Shown: positions 37,501 to 45,764 of the stretch, in pieces | How the letters are laid out: each line of letters starts with the position of its first letter | How positions within the stretch are numbered: the stretch's first letter is position 1 | Assembly: GCF_000142905.1 (NCBI RefSeq) | Contig: NW_013657632.1 | Location: 59,026-123,025, forward strand | Direction of reading: 5' to 3' | Source: Thecamonas trahens ATCC 50062 | Lineage: Eukaryota; Apusozoa; Apusomonadida; Apusomonadidae | Length of the DNA stretch: 64,000 nucleotides | Program-made: the position numbers and the translations under genes | Notes under the pieces: model-generated | Database searches by the model: none | What the model saw: only the letters and a program-made list of their open reading frames with translations | What the model was told of the DNA's origin: nothing

Positions 37501-39543
37501 TTACTGCGACGACGAGAAGAACGACTCGGAGCCGGAGCATGCGCCCGAGTCTGAGCCAAGTTGCGGAAGCATACCGGCCGGCGCAGAGTAGGCGTGCGGC
37601 GAGTTCGGCGAGAGCGGCTCGACCGGCTTCGCCTCATGGTGCATCTCCCCCGACCTCGTTTCCCTTAGCTTGCGGCTCTCCGATGAGGACCAGGAGAACG
37701 AGGAGTCGCCGGATGCCTCGTCGTCATGCATTGCCAACACCTCGCGCGCGGTCTCTGCGGCTTTTGAAGCTGCGTGCGCCATGGCGTCCTCCGAGCTGAC
37801 TCGCAGGAACTCTGAGTCGACTGCAGATGCGTCGAGCTCGGGTGTGTCTGCCGCCACCGGGCTCTTGGCAGGCACGGCTCTCCGCCGCTTACGCCGCTTG
37901 CGGACAACTGCCTTGCCGTTCAACGACGAGTCGAGCGGCGGGCCCATGTACGGCGCCTCATCGGTGGTCGCGCCCGCAGACGCTTTTCCATGGCGGCGAC
38001 CTCCCGGCGGCGACGGCGACCGAAACGTCTCACGCGGCGGGCGCGCTACCGAACTCGGTGCGCTCACCGTCCGAGACCGGCTCACAGCCCGCCGCTGCCA
38101 GTACAGTGCCGCAGACGTCAGCGGCGCCTCCTGCTGCGAGATAAAAATGATTTCGACTTCGGGCAGAAACGAAACGTGCCGGTTGCGGAGCTTCTCCTCT
38201 TCCACACGGATCTCCGAGACACATGACAACAGTGCCTTGGCGTCGCTCGCCGACAAAAGGCGGATCGAGAGTGTTTTGATCCGCCCAAACAAATCGGCCG
38301 TCGTCACCGCAAACACCTGCGCTTCAACTTTGAACGACACAAACTGCTCGATTGCGAGTGGCGTCGCCACCACCTCGGCGTTGCTCATCTTCATCAGCGT
38401 GAACATGCCGTTCTGGATGGTGACCAGCGCCTGGGTCTCGTCAGCAGCGTCCACACACACAAACTTGGCCATCCGCCCGCGCCGCCACGGCACACTCTTG
38501 TCGCCAATCGAGCAAGTCTCCCGCGGCGACGAGCTCGCGCTTGACGCTGCGCTCGAGTTGGTCTGCACGCGAAGAGCCGGCCCGCCCGAAGTCGACTGTG
38601 CTCGCCGCTTGCGCCGCACCCGGTGCTGCGCTGCGCTCATCCGCAGCCCGCCCACGTCGATAGACGCCCGTTTCGACTTGGCCATCCCAGCATCGGCTGA
38701 CTCCGGCCGCTTACTGCCTCCGCCCTTTGTGCAGCCCTTTGCTCTGCCGTCTGTGCCTGTCTTGTGACCAGCAAGCTCAGCACCTGCCGTCTTTGCCAGC
38801 ACATCGTCCAGTCCCGGAGACGGAAGTGACAACCGCCGAAGCGACGCGCTTGCGTGCGCCGCCGAGTCGGACGACCATCCGCTGGCCTCGCCCGAATCAC
38901 CGCCTTGGGCCACCACCTGCACATCCAGCCCTGCACCCATCCCGTCCGACGCATCGGGCACGTCTGCATCGTCCGCTCCCTGAAAGTCGGTCGCCACAGG
39001 CGAGGTCGTCCGTGAAACCGGCGCCGATCGCAGGGCAAGCCTGTTGCTCCTGTCGCCATCGCTACCGCGGCAACTGCCGACTGCAGGACTCCGTCTCGAC
39101 GTCGACGTCGACGTCGACCGCGACCGCGACCGCGACCTTCGCCGCCGCACTCTGCGCGGCCCGGTCCGCGGCCGTCCGTCCGCTGATCCAGCCCGTGCCG
39201 CCGGAGGCGTGCCAGGCACCGAGAGCAGACCCGGCGAGCCGGTCAACGAGCCCGGTGACCCGTCGACGCTTGTCGTCACGCCTGACACCCGCACGGCAAT
39301 ACGCTTCGATGCCCTTGCCCGCCCACTCCCACGCTGCGACGATTTCGCAATGATGTGTGCGCTCGGTGTCACAACCTCGGCCTTGTCACCGGTCTCTAAC
39401 ACTGTCTCGGTCTCAGGGCCCTCGTCGGCGATGTCGGACAGACCTCCCGGGCCGCCCTCCACCTCCTCCATGCTCACCACCGGCAAGCTGGACGCAGACC
39501 TGTGTCGGCGATGTCGCCGCACACTCTGTACCTTCCCGTGCAT
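37501..39543 (-). CDS. Uncharacterised 680-aa basic, serine-rich protein with a central globular segment
   Basis: No family recognised. The N-terminal 360 residues are disordered with arginine/serine repeats (RRRRSRSRSRSTSTSTSRRS). A central segment of about 120 residues (RMAKFVCVDAADETQALVTI through TADLFGRIKTLSIRLLSAS and FLPEVEIIFISQQ) has the alternating strand pattern of a PH-like domain. The tail is acidic/serine-rich. The start is the first ATG (MHGKVQSVRRHRRHRS); the frame remains open upstream but only through low-complexity DNA. Confidence 0.6.
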   Translation of the reverse strand: MHGKVQSVRRHRRHRSASSLPVVSMEEVEGGPGGLSDIADEGPETETVLETGDKAEVVTPSAHIIAKSSQRGSGRARASKRIAVRVSGVTTSVDGSPGSLTGSPGLLSVPGTPPAARAGSADGRPRTGPRRVRRRRSRSRSRSTSTSTSRRSPAVGSCRGSDGDRSNRLALRSAPVSRTTSPVATDFQGADDADVPDASDGMGAGLDVQVVAQGGDSGEASGWSSDSAAHASASLRRLSLPSPGLDDVLAKTAGAELAGHKTGTDGRAKGCTKGGGSKRPESADAGMAKSKRASIDVGGLRMSAAQHRVRRKRRAQSTSGGPALRVQTNSSAASSASSSPRETCSIGDKSVPWRRGRMAKFVCVDAADETQALVTIQNGMFTLMKMSNAEVVATPLAIEQFVSFKVEAQVFAVTTADLFGRIKTLSIRLLSASDAKALLSCVSEIRVEEEKLRNRHVSFLPEVEIIFISQQEAPLTSAALYWQRRAVSRSRTVSAPSSVARPPRETFRSPSPPGGRRHGKASAGATTDEAPYMGPPLDSSLNGKAVVRKRRKRRRAVPAKSPVAADTPELDASAVDSEFLRVSSEDAMAHAASKAAETAREVLAMHDDEASGDSSFSWSSSESRKLRETRSGEMHHEAKPVEPLSPNSPHAYSAPAGMLPQLGSDSGACSGSESFFSSSQ

Positions 39544-39761
39544 GTGCGCACCGTGAGTGTGGGTTTGGGGAAAGACGGAGAAGGTGAGGGGGGGGGGGGG
39601 GGAGGAGGAGGGAGGACGGCAGTACCCTTGCCGAGTCCTCCTGACCCATGGCAGAAGTCTGTCCGTCTGTCTGTCCCGCCCGCACCAACATAGCACCACA
39701 CACAGCCGCACAAGGGTTATGCACAGCACCAGCAGCTGCACCAGAAGACTACACGCACACA

Positions 39762-39796
<35 letters not shown>

Positions 39797-40176
39797 AATC
39801 CTACCAAACACCCAACACACCCGCCTGAAACCACCCGTACCGCTGTCGACATCCCCGCCACGTCAAGTGCGCTACCGTCGACCGAAGTGCCCTTGCCACC
39901 CAACATCACCCAAGTTTGCCCACGCACCGCCACGCCACGCCATGCCATGCCATGCCAGGCCACACCACATGCCACATGCCACAGCCGCAAATCGAGTGAG
40001 CGAGCCACCCAAACAAAGAGCCACAGCGAATGGCACAATAGCTCGAGAAGATAGATAGCGAGCTCACTCTGCGACCGACTCACCACGCAGACAACCATAC
40101 ACACCTCACACAATCACAGACACAACTTCACCACACAACCTCACAACCACACAACCGCTGCATACTGCTCTTCGCT
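39544..40176. promoter_or_regulatory. divergent intergenic region with G-run, CA repeat and CCATG repeat
   Basis: 633 bases. It contains a G run at about 39587-39601, a CA microsatellite at 39749-39796, and a CCATG/CCACG pentamer array at 39931-39985. The last 100 bases before ATG 40177 are CA-rich. No gene is supported; it should contain promoters for both flanking genes. Confidence 0.4.
39749..39796. repeat. (CA)n microsatellite
   Basis: Tandem CA dinucleotides, about 48 bp with one AAA interruption. Confidence 0.95.
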
Positions 40177-42399
40177 ATGGGTGGGGGCGCCGGACTTGTG
40201 CTCGGCCTTTGCATTCTCGTTCTGCTTGCTGCTCCTCCCCACTCGGCTGCCCACCCCGTCGCCTGCCCGGGACTCGTACGCGCCGCTGATCCGGCTGCCA
40301 CCGAAGCATACGTGATCGCCGGCATGGGAGAGGAGGTCCTGGTGTGTCTTGAGGATGCGGTGCAGGAATGGTTTGCGTCAGAGTCGGCTGGATACCAGCT
40401 CAACCACCTCGCCACCATGTACACCATCGCGGGACACCTGCCGGCCGCCGTCCAGACCGCCACTGCTGTCCTCGGCTTTGTCGCCCCTGACCTCGCCACC
40501 ATCCCCGACATCACCGCGCTTGTCGACTACGTCTATGACGGCGTCGAGCAACCGCTCGATGACGACAGTGCGCTTGGCTCGTCAGCCGCGTTGGTGGAGC
40601 CCGAGTTCCCCATCGAGCTGGCCGCAGACGCGCTCTGCATCCTCTCCGATGTCGCCTCGGCCGCTCTCCAGCACGTGCGGGCACTGCGCCTTGCGCGACG
40701 TGCACTTGCGATCAGCCCCGACTCGTATGATGCCTGCCTTCGCGTCGCGGGGCGGTCTCTGGATGCTGGCTTTCCCGAAGACACGCTGGCTCTGGTCAAC
40801 GACTGTATGCCTCCGCCTACCGCCTCTCCCGCGCATGCTGCTCTCCGCCACACCGTTGCCGGCGACGCCGCACTCAAGCTGGAACGCTGGTCCGAAGCTG
40901 TTGATGCACATCTGGCTGCGCTCAGCTCCGATCCGGCCAACTCGGACCTCAAGTGGAACCTGCTTTCTGCTACGTTCAGGCTGGCATCGTCAACCGTGTC
41001 TGGCATCGCGCTCTCGTCCAACGCCATTGACCCGGATCTCGCTGCAGAGCTGAGCGCGGCAGCTCGCTTGCTGCACGCCAATGGAGCGACGGCGACTGGC
41101 CTCGAGCTGTTGGCCATTGCGGTGCGGCTGCCGCGGTCGTCAGTCAAGGTCAAGCTCGCCGCCTACGCCGCCATGGCGTCGCTCCAGCTCGAATCGGGCG
41201 CCAACGAAGCTGCTCTCTCGAGTCTAGAGACCGGCATTTCCATTGCGCCCAAGTCACCTGTCGCACACGCTCACTTGGCGGTGGCACTGGCCGATGCCGG
41301 TGATCCTCGCGCGGCGCTCGAGGCCTTTGCCACCGCCCGGCGCCTGATCACCGCCCGCGACCAGCTCTCATTTGCGCAGTACGAGAAGCTCGGCCTTGTG
41401 GCCCACACCAGCGGTGCCTTTGAGCTCGCCGGTGCAGCATTTCGCAACGCCTCGCGCCTTGCACCGACTACGCCGCGGGCCTTTATCAACTGTGGTGTCT
41501 CGTACGCCCGCGCCGATCAGCTTCGCGCGGCGCTAGCCTGCTTCCAGCGTGCACACGCTCTCGACCGGCACGACGTCGATGTAGTGCTTGAGACAGCAAG
41601 TCTGGCTGCACGTCTCAACCGCTCGTCAGCAGCCATTCTCTACACCCGCGGCATCACTATTCTTGGCCATCGCATCTGGCCGCTGTCGCGTGCCACCCAG
41701 GGCCACAAGCAATTCCCATCCGAGGTTATTACTTACGCCAAGCTGCGGCGGGGCCTGGCGCGATGGCACGCCGAGCGCTCTGGTGAAGAGCACCTTGCCC
41801 TCGCGTCGTACAAGCTTGCTTTTGACGTGCTGCAAGGCCGCAACTGGCCGCTGGCACTCGAGTACGGCCGCTTGCTTGCTAGAGACGACACGCTTGCGGT
41901 TGCTGAACTTCGCTTGCTGATGGCCCGTGTTCAGCCTGTCGCGCCGGTGGCAGAGTTTGCGGCGCTCAACACACTGCTGGCACTCGCGCCGCCGCCATCG
42001 CCCCTGCCGTCGCTCTCGTGGCGGTCGGCTCTAGCCAACCTACAAATCGGCTGCCAAGCCGCATGCAACGTGACGGCTGATTTCGACGAGCTGAGCGCGA
42101 CGATCAAGGCAGCGCGCCGTGCAGAAGCCCACATGCAGGCACTCCTCGCCCATGCTACCGCTGCAGAGAGTGCCAAGGCCGAGATCGAGGCCTCGCTGAA
42201 TGCCGAGAATGATCCCACTCGTCGTGCGTACATTCAGTCTGCCCTGCACGATGCCACCATGACCGCGCAGCAGGCGAGCGCCACCGTCGCCGCTGCTGAA
42301 GCTGCGGCATCCGCCAATGAGCGGCTTGTCGCCGACACTCTGGCAGAGCTTGCTCCCCGTGTCATCCGTAAGCTGCTGGATGCGTGGTCATCGGCGTGA
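40177..42399 (+). CDS. Secreted or ER-lumenal TPR-repeat protein
   Basis: A 740-aa protein with a clean signal peptide (MGGGAGLVLGLCILVLLAAP, cleavage likely near HSAAHP) followed by about ten helix-turn-helix TPR units, for example YDACLRVAGRSLDAGFPEDT, SPVAHAHLAVALADAGDPRA, YEKLGLVAHTSGAFELAGAA and PRAFINCGVSYARADQLRAA. A C-terminal coiled coil follows (AESAKAEIEASLNAEN). No membrane anchor or KDEL-type signal is evident, so it is secreted or lumenal. Partner unknown. Its last 12 bp overlap the end of the convergent formin gene. Confidence 0.75.
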   Translation: MGGGAGLVLGLCILVLLAAPPHSAAHPVACPGLVRAADPAATEAYVIAGMGEEVLVCLEDAVQEWFASESAGYQLNHLATMYTIAGHLPAAVQTATAVLGFVAPDLATIPDITALVDYVYDGVEQPLDDDSALGSSAALVEPEFPIELAADALCILSDVASAALQHVRALRLARRALAISPDSYDACLRVAGRSLDAGFPEDTLALVNDCMPPPTASPAHAALRHTVAGDAALKLERWSEAVDAHLAALSSDPANSDLKWNLLSATFRLASSTVSGIALSSNAIDPDLAAELSAAARLLHANGATATGLELLAIAVRLPRSSVKVKLAAYAAMASLQLESGANEAALSSLETGISIAPKSPVAHAHLAVALADAGDPRAALEAFATARRLITARDQLSFAQYEKLGLVAHTSGAFELAGAAFRNASRLAPTTPRAFINCGVSYARADQLRAALACFQRAHALDRHDVDVVLETASLAARLNRSSAAILYTRGITILGHRIWPLSRATQGHKQFPSEVITYAKLRRGLARWHAERSGEEHLALASYKLAFDVLQGRNWPLALEYGRLLARDDTLAVAELRLLMARVQPVAPVAEFAALNTLLALAPPPSPLPSLSWRSALANLQIGCQAACNVTADFDELSATIKAARRAEAHMQALLAHATAAESAKAEIEASLNAENDPTRRAYIQSALHDATMTAQQASATVAAAEAAASANERLVADTLAELAPRVIRKLLDAWSSA

Positions 42400-45018
42400 C
42401 GGCTTGGTCGGCGTCCGGAGCGATGCAAGCAGCGTACGCGGGTCCAGAATAGCATCGACGATTTCGTCGTCGCCATCGCCATCCTCGGCCGTGTTTTTGA
42501 GCATGGCCTCGATGGCTTCGTGGCGCGAGTACGAACGCTTCCGCTCGTTGTCGGCGCGGTGGCGCCTTCGCAAGTTGCTGATCGAGCGTGACATGAGGGC
42601 TTCGGCGGCGGCGTCGTGCTTGGCTTTGGCCTCGCGCCAGGTAGTCACGCCGCGCTTGAAGCGGTGGAGGAAGGAGAAGAGTGTGTCGAAAAGCGACTCG
42701 GGTGCGACGGATCGCGGATCCTCGCCCAGCGACGTCGCAAGCTCGGCAAACTCCTTCTGAATGCTCTCCAAAAGTGGCTCCAGCTTGGCAATGGCTTCAC
42801 CGTGCTCGTCGACAAAGTCGAACATGATGCCCTCAAACGGCTCGCCCATGTCGCCGCGCTCCAGATGGGCCTCCAGTGCCGCAAATGAGCGGCGCAGCTG
42901 CTCCAGCTCGAGTGTCACGCGCTCGGTCGAGACGGCTGCTGCAACGTCAACGGCCTCCAGCGCCGCCGGCAGATCGAGCAATACCTCGAGATCGGGCGAC
43001 GAGCCGATGACGTCGATGACATAGTCGAGCGCGTTCTCCGGGCCATCGCCACTTCGCGCGTTCTTGGCCCTTGTCCTGGCTAGCACCAGCAGCGAGTCAA
43101 GCTGGATGGACGTCTGGTTGCCGCGGAACGAGCCACGATTCATGTAGTTGGCGACCGCCAACACAAGCGCCATTAACTTGCGGAGCCCATCTGAAGTGGT
43201 CACATCGCGAATAGCCTTGATCATGGCATCCAGATCGCCCTGAACCGACGCCAGTTGCTCGGGCAGCTCGCGCTTCAGAATAAAGGCGTCAATACGGTCG
43301 CTCAGCCGCGGAAGCGAGCTCAACTCCTTGAGAATGGCGTCGGCAGCATGGAGTTTGGTCCCGCTCTCGCTCACCGCTGACTCACGCGCCAACGCAGCCG
43401 CTTCCTCTGCCGTCGGCACCAGCTTGAGTAGCATCTTGGTTTGGTCCTCGGTCAGCCGCGTCTCGTCGAGGTTCAGAATTATGTCCTTGATCTGGCTCGC
43501 TGAGAGCTTGAGGAACTTTTGCGCAATGCACACAGCCCGCTGGCGCTTGGCCGACAGGACCGAACGGGCAGCCGGCGTAGGCGACATCGACCGACTCGAG
43601 CCAACAGAGCTAACCGATGACCGCCGGTCCAAGCTCGCTGTCGACGCACCCGAGTTGACCCGCGAGCCAAAGAGCTGGTGGATCTCGGGCAGCTTGAGAT
43701 GCTGGTACATCTCGCCCACAATGTCGTCCTGACTCCAGAACGAGCGCACAAGCCGCTTTTTGGGAAGCCCCTTGACGTCCAACGGCATGAGCTTGCCATC
43801 CAGCCCGCGTGGAACTTCGGGCAAGTCACGAATGGCTGACGGCACCACCGTCGGTACCGACTTGCCACGGGTAAGTCCAGGCGGCGGCGGCGGTGGCGGT
43901 CCACTGCCGGGCGGTGGCGGAGCCGGCGGCGGAGCCGGCGACGGAATAAGAATCGACGGCGATGATGCCGCCAGCGATGGGCCCTGCAAATCGCCGACAA
44001 GAAGTCGAACCGAGTCGTCGTCGCCATCGACTTCGGAGCCGCCACGCAACTCCTCTGGGACGGCAGTCTCTGCCGCGGCGCGCTGCTTCTTAAACTTGGC
44101 AAACGCTGCCTGGGCAGCCACCAGCTCATCGCGGCTGGCGGCCAGCTCCTGAGCAAGCTTGGAGCACTTTGAACACTCGCCGTCGGGCCCGCTTCCGGCG
44201 CCACTGATGAGGGCGGTGACATGGTCAATGAGCGTAGGCGTGTCGTCGACGTTATACGGCTCGAGATTAAAATGCGTACAGAGGACGGTGCGGATCTCGA
44301 CAAGCTTGAGGTCCTTCATCATCCGGATTTTGGTCCGGTACCGCTCGAGCTTAGCGGCGAGCTGTTCGCTGAGCTCGCGGAGGCGATCAGTCTCGTCTTT
44401 GGCGGCTGCAAGCGCCTCCTGGGTTGCGGCCAGCTCCGCAGCGACTGCGGACGGACCGGCCGCCTGCGTGCTCGACGACGACGCGTCTTGCTCCCACATC
44501 AGTTCACGAAGACGCGACTTGAGCAGCTGATTGACCTGGACCTTCTTCCGCAGCTTGTTCTCCAGCGCCTCGACCCTGGCATCGTTACCCGACTTGAGCT
44601 CCTTAACCTCCAGCTTATACTCGTGTAGCACAGCCTTGGTGTTGCTCAGCTTGGCCTTGAGCTTGGTGATGACGACTCGCGCCCGCTCGATGTCCAAGCC
44701 CTCGAGGGCACGATCGACTGCGAGAGCGTAGGCATCGTCCGGCTCTGGCGGCGCGGTCACCTGCTCATGCTGCGGCACATCGATGGCGGTCAGGTGCTTG
44801 GGCTTTGTGAACAGGCCATGATCCGGAGCGCACACAAAATACACAGTGCCGTCGACCGAGCCATTGTTCTTCCCGTCAGGCGTCTCCAGCTCCACCCCGA
44901 TGACGGGGCGAGCATCGGTGAAGGGCCGGTCGTCGCCGACGTACCGCACCACGCCACGCAATAGACCCTTGTACAGCACAGCCTGGCCCACAGCCACCCC
45001 AGACTCTGCCACAGCCAT
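42388..45018 (-). CDS. Formin with an N-terminal CAP-Gly domain
   Basis: 876 aa. Residues about 5-80 are a CAP-Gly microtubule-binding domain: VLYKGLLRGVVRYVGDD, GVELETPDGKNNGSVDG and YFVCAPDHGLFTKPKHL, including the GKNxGS groove motif that binds EEY/F tails. A coiled-coil region (about 95-250), an FH1-like proline tract (PPPAPPPPGSGPPPPPPP, about 363-380) and a formin FH2 domain (about 425-800) follow. FH2 hallmarks are RSFWSQDDIVGEMY, FLKLSASQIKDIILNLD, and VANYMNRGSFRG (the GNYMN motif, about 619), then FDFVDEHGEAIAKLEPLL. FH2 nucleates and elongates unbranched actin. No GBD/FH3 regulatory region is evident, though LVEIRTVLCTHFNLEPYNVD could be a remnant. Start ATG 45018 (GCCATGGCTG context). 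Confidence 0.88.
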   Translation of the reverse strand: MAVAESGVAVGQAVLYKGLLRGVVRYVGDDRPFTDARPVIGVELETPDGKNNGSVDGTVYFVCAPDHGLFTKPKHLTAIDVPQHEQVTAPPEPDDAYALAVDRALEGLDIERARVVITKLKAKLSNTKAVLHEYKLEVKELKSGNDARVEALENKLRKKVQVNQLLKSRLRELMWEQDASSSSTQAAGPSAVAAELAATQEALAAAKDETDRLRELSEQLAAKLERYRTKIRMMKDLKLVEIRTVLCTHFNLEPYNVDDTPTLIDHVTALISGAGSGPDGECSKCSKLAQELAASRDELVAAQAAFAKFKKQRAAAETAVPEELRGGSEVDGDDDSVRLLVGDLQGPSLAASSPSILIPSPAPPPAPPPPGSGPPPPPPPGLTRGKSVPTVVPSAIRDLPEVPRGLDGKLMPLDVKGLPKKRLVRSFWSQDDIVGEMYQHLKLPEIHQLFGSRVNSGASTASLDRRSSVSSVGSSRSMSPTPAARSVLSAKRQRAVCIAQKFLKLSASQIKDIILNLDETRLTEDQTKMLLKLVPTAEEAAALARESAVSESGTKLHAADAILKELSSLPRLSDRIDAFILKRELPEQLASVQGDLDAMIKAIRDVTTSDGLRKLMALVLAVANYMNRGSFRGNQTSIQLDSLLVLARTRAKNARSGDGPENALDYVIDVIGSSPDLEVLLDLPAALEAVDVAAAVSTERVTLELEQLRRSFAALEAHLERGDMGEPFEGIMFDFVDEHGEAIAKLEPLLESIQKEFAELATSLGEDPRSVAPESLFDTLFSFLHRFKRGVTTWREAKAKHDAAAEALMSRSISNLRRRHRADNERKRSYSRHEAIEAMLKNTAEDGDGDDEIVDAILDPRTLLASLRTPTKPSRR

Positions 45019-45112
45019 GGAAGGGTAGTGAGATTGGGATTGGGGTAGTGGGGTAGTGGGGTAGTGGGGGCGGGGGGGGGGGGGGGAGGGAGTAGGTAGG
45101 AACGGTACGGAA

Positions 45113-45212
45113 NNNNNNNNNNNNNNNNNNNNNNNNNNNNNNNNNNNNNNNNNNNNNNNNNNNNNNNNNNNNNNNNNNNNNNNNNNNNNNNNNNNNNNNN
45201 NNNNNNNNNNNN
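45113..45212. other. assembly gap (100 N)
   Basis: Exactly 100 undetermined bases. A round number suggests a placeholder of unknown true length between two contigs. Confidence 0.99.
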
Positions 45213-45475
45213 GTATATAGCAGCGAGCCTATATATCCATAGCTATCTACATATATCCGTATATCTACATAGATATATATATATCTACCGCAGATACGTA
45301 GATAGATATTTATATATAGCTTTATTTCGCTATACATATACCCACATACACACATAGAGATATATAGACACATGCATACAGACATACATATACACATATA
45401 TAGAAACATAGATAAAGATACAGACATATACATATATACATATACATATATAGAGAGAGACATAGGCAGAGATGG
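45213..45475. repeat. AT-rich TATATC/CATATA simple-sequence tract
   Basis: Degenerate short repeats of TATATA, CATATA, GATACAGA and similar from the gap edge to about 45475, much more A/T-rich than the surrounding DNA. Adjacent to the gap, so probably the cause of the break in assembly. Confidence 0.8.
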
Positions 45476-45764
45476 ATAGGGGGGAGATAGGAGAAAGGTG
45501 GTGTTTGGCGGGTGAATGGGTGGGTGGGTGGGTGGTGGCTACGGTGCGGCACCTGTGGCATTTCGCCGAATGATGGAAGGGGGGGGGGAAGGGGGGGAGG
45601 GGGAGGAGGGCCACCAGCCCACCGCCCCAACTCCTGCCACCACACACACACAGACACGCACACGCATACACACACACCTCACCACAGCCACTAGCCTCAC
45701 CACAACCACAACCACCACACACACACACACATACACACACATACTCTCTCTCTCTGTCTCTGCC

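Larger units (their letters stand above)
45019..45764. other. intergenic region with assembly gap, AT-rich tract and microsatellites
   Basis: Holds the formin 5' region with GGGGTAGT repeats and a G run (45071-45086), a 100-N gap, a 260-bp AT-rich TATATA/CATATA tract, GGGTGGGTGG repeats (about 45516-45538), a G run at 45579-45603, and CA repeats up to the ATG at 45765. No gene is supported; promoters for both flanking genes are expected. Confidence 0.5.
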
